Assembly (NCBI GenBank): GCA_944324175.1 | Contig: CALUVH010000018.1 | Span: 1-39,806 of the forward strand | Direction of reading: 5' to 3' | Source: Candidatus Gastranaerophilales bacterium | GTDB taxonomy: Bacteria; Cyanobacteriota; Vampirovibrionia; Gastranaerophilales; Gastranaerophilaceae | Length of the DNA: 39,806 bases | Shown here: piece after piece, positions 22,635 to 31,774 of the stretch | Position numbering within the stretch: position 1 is the first letter of the stretch | Layout: each line of letters opens with the position of its first letter | Notes under the pieces: model-generated | Database searches by the model: none | What the model saw: the letters and a program-made list of their open reading frames with translations, nothing else | What the model was told of the DNA's origin: nothing | Program-made: the position numbers and the translations under genes

Positions 22635-23765
22635 ATGGAAAAAGCGAAAAGAAAAATAAGTATAATAGGTTCTACAGGTTCTATTGGCACACAGGCTTTG
22701 GAAGTAATAGAAAAACTTCAAGATGAATTTGAAATAGTTGCACTTGCAGGTGGTTCAAATGTTGATTTACTAAAAATTCAAGTAGAAAAATTCAAGCCCA
22801 AATTTGTCTATGCCTCTAAGCCAATTTTTGTGGACGGAGTGGAATGCGTTTCTTCGCTTGAAGATATTTGTTCAAATAAAGCCAACGATATTATTTTAGT
22901 TGCTGTATCTGGAAAAATAGGGCTTCGACCAACATTAACAGCTATAGAAAATGGTATTGATATTGCACTTGCCAACAAAGAAACACTTGTAATGGCAGGT
23001 GATATAGTTATGAACAGAGCAAAAGCAAAAGGTGTAAATATAATACCTGTAGATAGTGAGCATTGTGCGATTCATCAATGTATAAAAGATATTTCACAGG
23101 TGGAAAAGTTAATTATTACAGCGTCAGGTGGACCATTTTTGCATAAAACTGTTGATGATATGAAAGCGGCAACTGTGGAACAAGCACTTGCCCATCCTCG
23201 TTGGCATATGGGGAAAAAGATTACTGTGGATAGTGCTACATTAATGAATAAAGGTCTTGAGATTATTGAAGCACACCATCTTTTTGGGTTTGACTATGAC
23301 AAAATTGATGTAGTGGTCCACCCTCAAAGTATTGTACATTCGGCTATTGAATATGTTGATGGCAGCGTGATAGCACAGTTGGGATTACCTAGTATGCATA
23401 TTCCTATTCAATATGCTATCACTTATCCTAAACGTTTTGAGGGAATAAAATCAAAAAGTTTTAGTTTTGCAGATATAGCAAGACTTGATTTTGAAAAACC
23501 TGATTTTGAAAAATTTCCTTGTGTAAAACTGGCCTATGAAGCAGGTAGGATAGGTGGAACTGCTACGGTTTGTTTGAATGCGGCAAATGAAGAGGCGGTA
23601 TTTGCATTTTTAGATGGAAAAATAAAATTATTCAATATATATGAAGTAACTCAAGAAATGCTTTCACGTCACAATGCTATAAAAAATCCTTCAATAGATG
23701 AAATTTTTGAAACGGATGAAAAAGTTCGTAATTTGACGAGAGATTATATTAGTAAACTTGCTTAA
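22635..23765 (+). CDS. dxr: 1-deoxy-D-xylulose 5-phosphate reductoisomerase
   Basis: Committed step of the MEP isoprenoid pathway: NADPH-dependent rearrangement and reduction of DXP to methylerythritol phosphate. The 376-residue protein has the NADPH motif IGSTGSIGTQALEVIE at the start, ALANKETLVMAGD, the metal-binding block PVDSEHCAIHQCI, TASGGPFL and HPRWHMGKKITVDSATLMNK. Length is normal. There is no Shine-Dalgarno; the -10 hexamer at -12 to -7 predicts a leaderless message. Lies upstream of alr with its own promoter. Confidence 0.97.
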   Translation: MEKAKRKISIIGSTGSIGTQALEVIEKLQDEFEIVALAGGSNVDLLKIQVEKFKPKFVYASKPIFVDGVECVSSLEDICSNKANDIILVAVSGKIGLRPTLTAIENGIDIALANKETLVMAGDIVMNRAKAKGVNIIPVDSEHCAIHQCIKDISQVEKLIITASGGPFLHKTVDDMKAATVEQALAHPRWHMGKKITVDSATLMNKGLEIIEAHHLFGFDYDKIDVVVHPQSIVHSAIEYVDGSVIAQLGLPSMHIPIQYAITYPKRFEGIKSKSFSFADIARLDFEKPDFEKFPCVKLAYEAGRIGGTATVCLNAANEEAVFAFLDGKIKLFNIYEVTQEMLSRHNAIKNPSIDEIFETDEKVRNLTRDYISKLA

Positions 23766-23807
23766 GTCTATTTAAAAAGTTTTGTTTTGTAATTATTTTT
23801 TTTGTCA

Positions 23808-23813
23808 TATAAT
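23808..23813 (+). promoter_or_regulatory. -10 box of leaderless alr
   Basis: Perfect TATAAT six bases before the ATG at 23820. No good -35 was found at 17 bases. Confidence 0.6.
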
Positions 23814-23819
23814 TTACCT

Positions 23820-24944
23820 ATGAGAAACACGAGACAGACAAATGTTAATACGCACAGAGATGCTTGGGTAGAAATTAATCTTGAAAATTTAACGAATAAC
23901 ATAAAAGAGATTAAAAAAAATGTACCTGAGGGGAATAAATTGCTTGCCGTAGTTAAAGCTGATGCATATGGTCATGGCGCGGTTATGTTGGCGCCAACGC
24001 TTTTAGCATCAGGAGCTGATATGCTGGGGGTAGCCTCTATTGATGAAGGGGTTGACCTTCGAGAAGCCAAAATAACTTCAGATATATTAGTTTTGGGAGC
24101 TGTACCGGTGTGGGCTGTTGAAAGTGCAGTTAAAGCTAATCTTTCAATTTCAATATTTTCCAGAGAACATTTAACCGCATGTAAGCAAGCTTATGAAAGG
24201 ACAGGAATAAAACCAAAAGTTCATATAAAACTTGATACTGGTATGAACAGAATTGGAGTATCAGTCGATGAAGCGGTTGATTTTATTAAGCAAGCACAGG
24301 AACTTGACTTTATAAATTTGCAAGGAATTTTCACTCACTTAGCTGCAGCCGAGGAACGCGATGAAACTCAAATTCAGATTGATAAATGGAATAGAGTTAT
24401 TTCTCAAGTGAATACAGATGGTTTACTTTTGCATATCTTGAATACAGCAGGCGGAATGAGTTATGATGTGCCAAATTCAAATATGCGTAGAGCAGGTATA
24501 GCGTTATATGGACTTTATCCTGACTTACCACCTGATGGTGAAGTGAAAAGACCTGATTTAAGGCAGATTATTTCGCTTAAGGGTAGAATAGTAAATATTC
24601 ATATAGCAAAGGACGGTGAAGGGGTAAGTTATAGTCACACATATAGGGCAAAAGGTGACAGGAAAATAGCAACTATTCCTATCGGTTATGCAGATGGTGT
24701 ACCTCGTATATTATCAAATAAAATATCAGGTGTATTAAATGGACATTCAGTAGCTCAAGTGGGTAACATTACCATGGATCAGATGATGTTTGATATTACA
24801 GGTGTAGATGCAAAATTAGGTGATGTAATTACTTTACTTGATGAGCAGCATTCTATTGATGATTGGGCAGTACTTGCTAACACAATTAGCTATGAATTGA
24901 CATGTGGTCTTAAGGTTAGATTACCTCGTATTTATACACGGTAG
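23820..24944 (+). CDS. alr: Alanine racemase
   Basis: PLP enzyme interconverting L- and D-alanine for peptidoglycan. The 374-residue product begins MRNTRQTNVNTHRDAWVEIN; the PLP lysine is in AVVKADAYGHG (about residue 46), with GIFTHLAAAEE, MRRAGIALYGL, TIPIGYADGVPR and GNITMDQMMFD along the barrel and C-terminal domain. The start at the ATG 23820 is preferred over an in-frame TTG at 23802 because that TTG lies upstream of the -10 box TATAAT, which the upstream reading would translate. The lpd-like gene follows after 29 bases. Confidence 0.96.
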   Translation: MRNTRQTNVNTHRDAWVEINLENLTNNIKEIKKNVPEGNKLLAVVKADAYGHGAVMLAPTLLASGADMLGVASIDEGVDLREAKITSDILVLGAVPVWAVESAVKANLSISIFSREHLTACKQAYERTGIKPKVHIKLDTGMNRIGVSVDEAVDFIKQAQELDFINLQGIFTHLAAAEERDETQIQIDKWNRVISQVNTDGLLLHILNTAGGMSYDVPNSNMRRAGIALYGLYPDLPPDGEVKRPDLRQIISLKGRIVNIHIAKDGEGVSYSHTYRAKGDRKIATIPIGYADGVPRILSNKISGVLNGHSVAQVGNITMDQMMFDITGVDAKLGDVITLLDEQHSIDDWAVLANTISYELTCGLKVRLPRIYTR

Positions 24945-24973
24945 TTACTTTTGTTTGTGGGAGCGATTTTGAC

Positions 24974-26212
24974 ATGGCGGAAATGTATGATTTAGGTATA
25001 ATTGGTGGCGGACCGGCAGGATATACAGCTGCTTTACATGCCAGAAGTGAAGGTTTAAGTGTTGTACTATTCGAAAAAGAAAAATTAGGTGGTGTATGCT
25101 TAAATCGTGGTTGCATTCCAACTAAAACTATATTGCACTGCGCTGAGGTGTATAACGAATTGAAAAATTGTACGGATTTAGGAATTGATGTTGAGAATTG
25201 TTCCTTGAATTTTGAAAAAATTATCGAACATAAAGAAAAAACAACAGAAAAACTTCGTAGGGGACTTGAACTTGCGATAAAAAATGCCGGTATTACTTTA
25301 GTTAATTCTGAAGCATTTTTATTAAATGATAAGCAAATTGAAGCGGAGGATAGTGTTTATAATTGTAAAAAAATAATTTCTGCAGTCGGTTCTGAGCCAA
25401 GAGATATCAAGGGATTAGAATTTGATCATGAATTTATTTTAAATTCAGATGATATTTTGAATTTACGAGAATTACCTAAAAGTATTTTAATTATAGGTTC
25501 AGGTGCTATAGGGGTTGAATGGGCAAGGATTTTATCTACTTTTGACGTCGATGTCACAGTGGTTGAGGCAGCGAATAATATTCTTCCAGTTGCAGATGTC
25601 GAAATTTCTAAAAGGCTTGAGCGCATTTTCAAACAAAAGAAAATAAAATTTTACACATCAACAACTGTTAAAAAAATTCAAGATAAAGTATTATATTTAT
25701 CCTCTGGTGATGAGATTTCTGTAGAGAAAATCTTACTTGCTGTCGGAAGAAAACCTTGTACAGATAAAAAGCTTGGAGGGGTTACATATATTGGTGATGA
25801 TTGTGGTGAAATACAACTTGCTCATTATGCAATAAAACAAGCTGTATCAGAGATAAAAGGAATAAAATTTGATAGAAATCTAATTCCTGCGGTTGTCTAT
25901 GGTTGTCCTGAAATTGCATGGGTCGGGAAACGCGAACAAGATTTAGATGGCGAAGATTATAAAAAATCCACAATGCTTATTTCTGCTTTAGGTAAATCAC
26001 ACTGTGATAACTGTAGTGAAGGAATAATTAAATTACTTTCCCAAAATGATAAAATTGTAGGTGCTCACATCATATCAAAAGAAGCATCTGCCTTAATCCA
26101 ACAAATTCTCATTGCAATGCAGAATAATATTTCTGTTGAAAAGTTAAAAGAGATTTGCTTTGCTCATCCAACATATTCAGAAGGTATATTCGAAAGTTTA
26201 TTCAAACTATAA
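24974..26212 (+). CDS. Dihydrolipoamide dehydrogenase-like flavoprotein, shortened
   Basis: Class I pyridine nucleotide-disulfide oxidoreductase with FAD motif GIIGGGPAGYTAALHA, redox-active pair GGVCLNRGCIPTK (Cys42, Cys47), NAD motif IIGSGAIGVEWARIL, and the C-terminal base HPTYSE. These fit lipoamide dehydrogenase (E3 of 2-oxoacid dehydrogenases or the glycine cleavage L protein). At 412 residues it is shorter than the usual ~460-470; the missing part lies between VGRKPCTDKKL and the YIGDD of the second FAD motif, where family members carry another strand/helix pair. GGGAG precedes the ATG. A lipoyl synthase gene nearby supports a lipoate role. Confidence 0.82.
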   Translation: MAEMYDLGIIGGGPAGYTAALHARSEGLSVVLFEKEKLGGVCLNRGCIPTKTILHCAEVYNELKNCTDLGIDVENCSLNFEKIIEHKEKTTEKLRRGLELAIKNAGITLVNSEAFLLNDKQIEAEDSVYNCKKIISAVGSEPRDIKGLEFDHEFILNSDDILNLRELPKSILIIGSGAIGVEWARILSTFDVDVTVVEAANNILPVADVEISKRLERIFKQKKIKFYTSTTVKKIQDKVLYLSSGDEISVEKILLAVGRKPCTDKKLGGVTYIGDDCGEIQLAHYAIKQAVSEIKGIKFDRNLIPAVVYGCPEIAWVGKREQDLDGEDYKKSTMLISALGKSHCDNCSEGIIKLLSQNDKIVGAHIISKEASALIQQILIAMQNNISVEKLKEICFAHPTYSEGIFESLFKL

Positions 26213-26248
26213 TTTTAAATTAATAATATAAAAAGATAGCTTTATACA

Positions 26249-26548
26249 CTACTGAACTTCTCCAGAATACCCGTAATTCGGATGTCCGAAGTCCCAATAA
26301 GTGTTAGCAGGATTTGCACCTTGTCCTGTAAAACGGCGTCTTTTTTTAGTTTTTTTAGTTGTTTGTTCTTCTTTTACTTCGCTTGTTTCTGATTTAACAG
26401 TGGTTGTAGTTGTGGTTACATCAGGTTTTGAGTCTTCTTGGTAGGTGCCTGATGGTGTTAAATCATACTCAAAGTAGTTTCTGTCACGAGCGGCGTAAGA
26501 CGCTTGAGCTAAACATAGCAGACAAATAATTACTAAAGCTTTCTTCAT
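26249..26548 (-). CDS. Small exported protein with basic patch
   Basis: The 99-residue product starts MKKALVIICLLCLAQASYAA, a Sec signal peptide with likely cleavage after SYA. The mature part is low-complexity: acidic/Thr-rich (VTTTTTTVKSETSEVKEEQ), then a basic cluster (TTKKTKKRRRF), then an aromatic-glycine end (YWDFGHPNYGYSGE). No family recognised. AAGGAG before the ATG supports the start. It lies convergent to the lpd-like gene and divergent from lipA. Confidence 0.65.
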   Translation of the reverse strand: MKKALVIICLLCLAQASYAARDRNYFEYDLTPSGTYQEDSKPDVTTTTTTVKSETSEVKEEQTTKKTKKRRRFTGQGANPANTYWDFGHPNYGYSGEVQ

Positions 26549-26644
26549 AAATTACTCCTTTTATTTACATTTTAAAACTTTTTTACAAAAAATGCAACAT
26601 TTTGCCTCTATTGGAGTATAATTTTCTTAAAAAAGAGGGATGTT

Positions 26645-27487
26645 ATGCATAAAAGGTTACCGGAATTTTTAAAACGACCGATAATAGATACTGAAACGAC
26701 AAGGAATGTTAGACAAATTTTGAGAGTGAATTGTCTTAGTACAGTATGTGAAAATGCGCGTTGTCCTAATAAAAATGAGTGTTATACAAAAAATACAGCG
26801 ACATTTTTAATTATGGGAAATGTTTGTACAAGAAATTGCAGGTATTGCAATATAGCTTGTGAAAAGCCTAAACCTTTAGATGAATTAGAGCCGTTCCATA
26901 TTGCTAAAGCTGTTAAAGAGCTTGGTCTAAAGTACTCAGTAATAACTTCTGTTACGAGGGATGATTTATTAGATGGTGGAGCTGAGCATTTTGCTAAGTG
27001 TGTTAAAGAAATTCGAAAACTTATACCAGAATGTAAAATTGAAATTTTAACGCCTGATTTTAAGGGGGATAGAAATTCTTTGGATACAATTATTTCTGCG
27101 CATCCTGATGTGTTTAACCATAATATTGAAACTGTTGAAGAATTGTTTAAAATTGCTCGTCCTCAGGCGGTTTATGAGCGTTCTTTAAAAGTTTTGGAAT
27201 ATGTCAAAAAAAATAGTAATATTTTAACCAAGTCGGGTATGATGATTGGATTGGGTGAATCTTTTGAACAAATTGAAAGAACTTTATGTGATTTGAGAAA
27301 TGTTGGGTGTGATATTTTAACCATAGGACAATATATTCAGCCTTCAAAACAGCATTTGCCTGTTGAAAAATATTATGAGCCTCGTGAGTATGAAAAACTT
27401 CAACATTTAGCTGAAAAGATAGGGTTTAAGCATCATCAAATAGGTCCTTTGGTCAGAAGCTCATACCGCGCGGCTGAGCTTGTGTAA
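26645..27487 (+). CDS. lipA: Lipoyl synthase
   Basis: Radical SAM enzyme inserting two sulfurs into protein-bound octanoate to make lipoate. The 280-residue protein has the auxiliary-cluster motif CENARCPNKNEC (Cys35, Cys40, Cys46) and the SAM-cluster motif CTRNCRYC (Cys61, Cys65, Cys68), plus TSVTRDDLLDGGA and TIGQYIQPSKQHLPV. The C-terminal RSSYRA serine is also present. Length is close to the family norm. GAGGG is upstream of the ATG; a TATAAT at 26617-26622 could be the -10, giving a short conventional leader. Confidence 0.97.
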   Translation: MHKRLPEFLKRPIIDTETTRNVRQILRVNCLSTVCENARCPNKNECYTKNTATFLIMGNVCTRNCRYCNIACEKPKPLDELEPFHIAKAVKELGLKYSVITSVTRDDLLDGGAEHFAKCVKEIRKLIPECKIEILTPDFKGDRNSLDTIISAHPDVFNHNIETVEELFKIARPQAVYERSLKVLEYVKKNSNILTKSGMMIGLGESFEQIERTLCDLRNVGCDILTIGQYIQPSKQHLPVEKYYEPREYEKLQHLAEKIGFKHHQIGPLVRSSYRAAELV

Positions 27488-27496
27488 TTTTGCTTA

Positions 27497-28081
27497 TTAT
27501 ATGTCTATTATAATTGCACCTTGACGAAAAATTTTTAACTCGTCATTGAATACTCCAACCACTGTTGATTCAAGTCCTTTACAGGTGTGGCCGTAATCTT
27601 CAATGATTAAATCAGCAAGTCCGCTCATATTTTCTAAAGCTTGAGCATAAGTTTTGGCAGATGGTTGATGAGATAAGTTTGCACTGGTCGTAGCCAGTAC
27701 ATGATTCGGGACTATTTCGCAAATCTCTTTGAAAATCTCATTATCTGGTACTCTGATACCTACGGTTTCCATATTTGATGTAACATAATACGGAGTTTTG
27801 TCGGATTTTTGGGTTACTACTGTCAAAGCACCAGGAAAATACTTTTTTATCAATTTTTGCCCGACTTTTGGAATAATTGTCACATAATCAAGTAGATGAT
27901 AAGTTTCATTTGACATTAAAATAAGAGGCTTTTGAGCTTCTCTTTTTTTTATTTCATAGATTTTTTTTACAGCTTTTTCAGACTGAGGCAAACATCCAAG
28001 TCCCCATACGGTATCTGTTACAAATGCTATCACTCCGTCATTTTCTAATATGTCTTTAATTTGTTCTTTATTTTTTATCAT
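27497..28081 (-). CDS. tsaC: Threonylcarbamoyl-AMP synthase
   Basis: Makes L-threonylcarbamoyladenylate from Thr, bicarbonate and ATP for t6A37 of ANN-decoding tRNAs. The 194-residue YrdC/Sua5-domain protein has FVTDTVWGLGC, the KKREAQKPLILM substrate loop, TTSANLSHQPS and GLESTVVGV. There is no C-terminal Sua5 domain, so it is the short TsaC type. AAAGGA precedes the ATG. It lies 11 bases after murJ in the same direction, so the two are probably co-transcribed. Confidence 0.93.
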   Translation of the reverse strand: MIKNKEQIKDILENDGVIAFVTDTVWGLGCLPQSEKAVKKIYEIKKREAQKPLILMSNETYHLLDYVTIIPKVGQKLIKKYFPGALTVVTQKSDKTPYYVTSNMETVGIRVPDNEIFKEICEIVPNHVLATTSANLSHQPSAKTYAQALENMSGLADLIIEDYGHTCKGLESTVVGVFNDELKIFRQGAIIIDI

Positions 28082-28092
28082 TTTTTGTCCTT

Positions 28093-29694
28093 TTATTTTT
28101 TAAATTTATTCATCAATCTGCCCGCAAGCTCTGTTGCATATTCCATTCCAAAAGAAATATTAAGTCCTGTGTAGGTTATTAAACACACCATACCTATAAC
28201 TAGTATTTTAGTTATTTCGAGTGCAGTTTTAGGTATATGTATGAAATGTACAATCAAATATGCGGTTGCAATACAGAGTATAAATGAAATTACACCCGCC
28301 AAAATCATTTTTATTAAATTAATAAAAAGTTCTTTGTAATTCATATCAAGTTTTTTTTGTATCAATACTCCAAGTGCTACCGCATTGAATAGAGTAACAA
28401 GTGATGTAGATAATGTAATTCCTCCTATCCCCATCCCCAAAACAGTTATGAAAATCACGTTCAAGAGATATTTAAGTATTATAGATGAAAATGCTATTAC
28501 AAATGGAGTCTTAGAATCATTAAAAGAATAATATACTCTTGTGATTGAATCTCTAAAAACATAAGGTAAAATAGATACAGATAAAAACCATAGAGCTTCT
28601 GTTACCATAAAGGTAGCCTTAGCATCAAATGCTCCGCGTTCAAATATAAGACTTACTCCATCGTAACCGACGACAAGTATTCCTATAATTATTGGTATTG
28701 CTCCAAAAAACAGTACTCCTACACCTTTATTAAAGTATTTTCTTATACCAATCATATCGTTTTCTGCGACTAGCCTTGAAAATATCGGGAATAGTGGTAC
28801 TAAAAATGCTGTAACCAAAATTCCTACAGGGAATTGAAAAATTCTGTTTGCATATCCTATTGCTGTCCAGGCACCTTCTTTTAATGAGGATGCGAAAAAC
28901 ATATCAACATATATGTGAATTTGTCCAACTGTAGAGCTTAATATTGCAGGGAATAAGAGTTCACAAATATTTTTAAATTCAGGGTTGTTTCGAAATTCAA
29001 AGTTTGGTCTGAAACGAAATCCCAATTGTCTTATTTTAGGGAATTGCAATAAAAACTGACAAATCGCACCAATTGTAGTTGCTATTGCAAGTACATAACC
29101 ATGGGGATCGTGTTTTACCAGCATTACCATTAGAATTATCACGATACTCATTACTATTGGAGAAAAATTCGGTAACATAAATTCTTTAAAGGTTATTAAT
29201 AGACCGTAGTATATTCCTACAATTCCTCCTACAATAAATACAGGTGTCATTATTTGCAAATGTTGTGATGCAAGTGTCAATAATTCAGGATTAGAGTCAG
29301 AAATGATTAATTGCATAATCTTATCTGAAAATATAAAAAATAAAACACCGAGTGTAGTAAAAAACATTACGCTCGCTGTCAAAAATGTATTGTATAACTT
29401 ATTAACAAACTCAGAGGGTTTCGACTTTAAGTCAGGTATTAATTTTGTAAATACCGCAACTGTTGCACTGTGGAAAGGACCACCAACCCCGCCCAGTAGT
29501 ATAATTGCCAGCGAAGGTATTTGATAAGCATAAAAGTATGCATCAGATACAGTTGTTGCACCATAATAGTTCGCAATAACAACATCTCGTATAAAACCGA
29601 TCAGCTTACTAAAAATTGTTACTACCGCAATCATCCATGCGGCTTTCAAAACACTCGTTGTTTTACCATCATCACCAGTTGTAGTTATTGTCAT
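28093..29694 (-). CDS. murJ: Lipid II flippase MurJ
   Basis: MOP-superfamily flippase moving lipid II across the cytoplasmic membrane. The 533-residue protein has about 14 hydrophobic segments and family motifs: FSKLIGFIRDVVIANYYG at the start, ILLGGVGGPFHSATVAVF, RIFQFPVGILVTAFLVPLFP and DSITRVYYSFND. The ATG at 29694 is 23 bases inside the end of the upstream SpoIID-like gene, and only a weak GGTG lies before it, so translation is probably coupled. Coupling of a peptidoglycan flippase with a SpoIID-like glycan enzyme suggests a cell-wall unit. Confidence 0.94.
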   Translation of the reverse strand: MTITTTGDDGKTTSVLKAAWMIAVVTIFSKLIGFIRDVVIANYYGATTVSDAYFYAYQIPSLAIILLGGVGGPFHSATVAVFTKLIPDLKSKPSEFVNKLYNTFLTASVMFFTTLGVLFFIFSDKIMQLIISDSNPELLTLASQHLQIMTPVFIVGGIVGIYYGLLITFKEFMLPNFSPIVMSIVIILMVMLVKHDPHGYVLAIATTIGAICQFLLQFPKIRQLGFRFRPNFEFRNNPEFKNICELLFPAILSSTVGQIHIYVDMFFASSLKEGAWTAIGYANRIFQFPVGILVTAFLVPLFPIFSRLVAENDMIGIRKYFNKGVGVLFFGAIPIIIGILVVGYDGVSLIFERGAFDAKATFMVTEALWFLSVSILPYVFRDSITRVYYSFNDSKTPFVIAFSSIILKYLLNVIFITVLGMGIGGITLSTSLVTLFNAVALGVLIQKKLDMNYKELFINLIKMILAGVISFILCIATAYLIVHFIHIPKTALEITKILVIGMVCLITYTGLNISFGMEYATELAGRLMNKFKK

Positions 29695-31405
29695 CTTTTT
29701 TCACCAATTCCACATATAATTTAATAAATTTATCTTTTCCTTGAATACCTTCCTGAGGAGCTTTAAAAGTAATTGTGTTTCGTCCTTTATTGATGTATTT
29801 AGAGATATCTATTTTCGTTATTTTATCGTTAAACAAAGCAGAAGGGATGTCAAATGTAATATCTTTACCATTTATATTACATTCAAAAGTTGAAGCATGA
29901 GAACGGTTATCAATAATTATATTTGTTTGTTTTTGTGTTGTATAAAAATTTTGAGTAATAGTCTGGTTAGGTTGATCAAGTTGAATAGGTTTTGTTCCAA
30001 GTACAATATGGGAATAATAATGCTGTAGAATTTTTTCATAAGGCATTTTTAATTCTGTACCCATAAATCCTGCACCAAATTGACTCAAGCCTACGCCATG
30101 ACCATAACCGCCTCCAAAAGCTTTTATGTTTGTGATGTTTCCATAATCATCTTGTGCATATTCAAATACAACATTTGCGCTTGGTAAAGCTTTTCCTTGA
30201 TTTACAAACAACCTTCTTATTACGAGTTCTTTTTGAACTGTATAACTTTGAGAATCTGTAATAATTTCAAGCTCAACTATTTTCCCTGATTCCCCTCTTT
30301 TTTTGACATTTATAGCAATTAAATTTCCGAGTCTATCTCCTTTATTAAATACGGGTTTTACAAATCCTGTAGTTGATTGTGCAACAAGTGTCGATTGTAA
30401 TGTATCGTGTAATTCTTGAGCTGTCCATTCTTTTTCCCAACGATAGTAAGGAGAGCGGATATCAAAAGAGTCAGGACGTGATTTGTAAAACTCAGCGGCA
30501 TCGTTTTCGTTGTTGAGCGGTTTTTGAGTTAACATATCGGCTTTCGCGACAAGGTAGGGTCTTTCTTTTGAAGGAAAAGCTTTTGTATTAGGATCTGAAA
30601 ATGCAAGTGAAAAGCTTTCAGTATAACCGCCTGCAGTAGAGCTATATTGTGCCAAAATAAGCTCCCAATCATAAAGTGCTACCACTCCTTCAGTTTCTTC
30701 AACTGCTTGGGTCGCAAGATCTTTTTCTGTATTCGCTCCAAAATATACTTGGCTTGCTACAGAGTCTACAACGTCGTAATTGGGTGAAGATTTTACTCGA
30801 GGCGAAAGCACATAGTTACGAGCTGCAACAGTTTGAGCTTTGAGAGCGTTTAGCCCGAATGCAACAGGCATTTCATTTGGCACAACTCCTTTTAGGTAAT
30901 CTTCAACTTCTATCAAATTTACAAGATTAAATTTATCACTGTTATATTTTGCAAGTTCAAACGCACCATGGTATAACGCAGGTTTTCCGGCACGTTTCAA
31001 ATTCTTTACGCCTAAAAGTCCATTATTACAAGTAAATCTCACAGGACCTTGTAAGCTTGCTATTTTTTCTCCATTGTCTTTGGCTAATTCATATTTTTGA
31101 GCATTGATTTTTATATTGACGTTACTGTATGCTGGAATTGATTTTACAAATTTGTTATTATCGTAAATTTGAACTTCCTCAGTACCGTATATCCCGATGT
31201 TTGAATAAACGTATGTTGAGAAACCTGAGTTACCAATGCCGACACGTACAACCTGTGAGCGTGGCACATTTGAAAGTGTTTGGTTATAACCGTAATCCTT
31301 TGCTATTTGCATAGTCGCAGCAGGAATTTCACCAAATGCAAAAGCACTCGATATAAAAGAAAATAAAACGGTCGTTGTAAGCAAACTTATAGCAATTTTT
31401 TTCAT
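29672..31405 (-). CDS. SpoIID/LytB-domain exported protein
   Basis: The 577-residue product has signal peptide MKKIAISLLTTTVLFSFISS (cleaved near AFA) and a SpoIID/LytB domain: GVVPNEMPVAFGLNALKAQ, TVAARNYVLSP, AQYSSTAGGYTES and GGGYGHGVGLSQFGA. In Bacillus, SpoIID is a lytic transglycosylase acting on stem-peptide-free peptidoglycan; here a wall-remodelling role is inferred. A C-terminal extension of about 120 residues after the domain has no recognised family. The start at 31405 is preferred over an in-frame TTG at 31423 because TATAAT lies exactly at -12 to -7, so the message is probably leaderless. Confidence 0.9.
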   Translation of the reverse strand: MKKIAISLLTTTVLFSFISSAFAFGEIPAATMQIAKDYGYNQTLSNVPRSQVVRVGIGNSGFSTYVYSNIGIYGTEEVQIYDNNKFVKSIPAYSNVNIKINAQKYELAKDNGEKIASLQGPVRFTCNNGLLGVKNLKRAGKPALYHGAFELAKYNSDKFNLVNLIEVEDYLKGVVPNEMPVAFGLNALKAQTVAARNYVLSPRVKSSPNYDVVDSVASQVYFGANTEKDLATQAVEETEGVVALYDWELILAQYSSTAGGYTESFSLAFSDPNTKAFPSKERPYLVAKADMLTQKPLNNENDAAEFYKSRPDSFDIRSPYYRWEKEWTAQELHDTLQSTLVAQSTTGFVKPVFNKGDRLGNLIAINVKKRGESGKIVELEIITDSQSYTVQKELVIRRLFVNQGKALPSANVVFEYAQDDYGNITNIKAFGGGYGHGVGLSQFGAGFMGTELKMPYEKILQHYYSHIVLGTKPIQLDQPNQTITQNFYTTQKQTNIIIDNRSHASTFECNINGKDITFDIPSALFNDKITKIDISKYINKGRNTITFKAPQEGIQGKDKFIKLYVELVKKDDNNYNW

Positions 31406-31411
31406 ACATTT

Positions 31412-31440
31412 ATTATATGACAAAAATTACTCTTCATTAA
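31412..31440 (-). promoter_or_regulatory. Promoter of the leaderless SpoIID-like gene
   Basis: On the minus strand TTAATG (31435-31440), 17 bases, TATAAT (31412-31417), six bases, ATG. The -35 lies within the 3' end of the XRE gene. Confidence 0.65.
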
Positions 31441-31687
31441 CAGAAAAATTTTTAGGTAACTCTTTTTCAATTTCTGCACAAAAATCCGATATTGTTAAAC
31501 TAAATGCACTTGCTAGTTTAAATAGTGTCGTAAGTTGAGGATCCTTCATCCCTCTTTCTAAATTGCTTAACACAGAAGAAGGAATATCATATTCGGCTCC
31601 TAACATAAATTGGCTTTTTTTACCTCGAAGTCTCTTTACGGTATTACCTACCGCTGTATATATTATTTTTTTCTTTACATCTTGCAT
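31427..31687 (-). CDS. XRE-family helix-turn-helix regulator
   Basis: An 86-residue protein with a Cro/CI-type HTH: VGNTVKRLRGKKSQFMLGAE followed by YDIPSSVLSNLERGMKDPQL, then TLFKLASAFSLTISDF, the normal XRE order. A short acidic tail follows. There is no Shine-Dalgarno before the ATG, and the AT-rich upstream DNA does not show the exact leaderless spacing. It is divergent from the prepilin-like gene at 31775, with a perfect palindrome (31722-31737) between them, so autoregulation and control of the prepilin-like gene are plausible. Confidence 0.85.
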   Translation of the reverse strand: MQDVKKKIIYTAVGNTVKRLRGKKSQFMLGAEYDIPSSVLSNLERGMKDPQLTTLFKLASAFSLTISDFCAEIEKELPKNFSVNEE

Positions 31688-31721
31688 AATTATAATTTTG
31701 TATGTAATATAAAAAATATCC

Positions 31722-31737
31722 TATCGCGAACGCGATA
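31722..31737. promoter_or_regulatory. Perfect palindromic operator candidate
   Basis: TATCGCG-AA-CGCGATA, a 16-base perfect inverted repeat, unusually GC-rich for this AT-rich intergenic DNA. It lies 35 bases before the XRE start and 38 bases before the prepilin-like start, as expected of a shared operator. Confidence 0.65.
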
Positions 31738-31774
31738 ATGCAATTCGTAGTATTTTTTGAAAGGAGAAATTTTT

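Noticed and set aside
23802-23819. TTG start for alr at 23802
   Set aside because: The added codons cover the TATAAT -10 box; the ATG at 23820 fits the leaderless pattern and family start.
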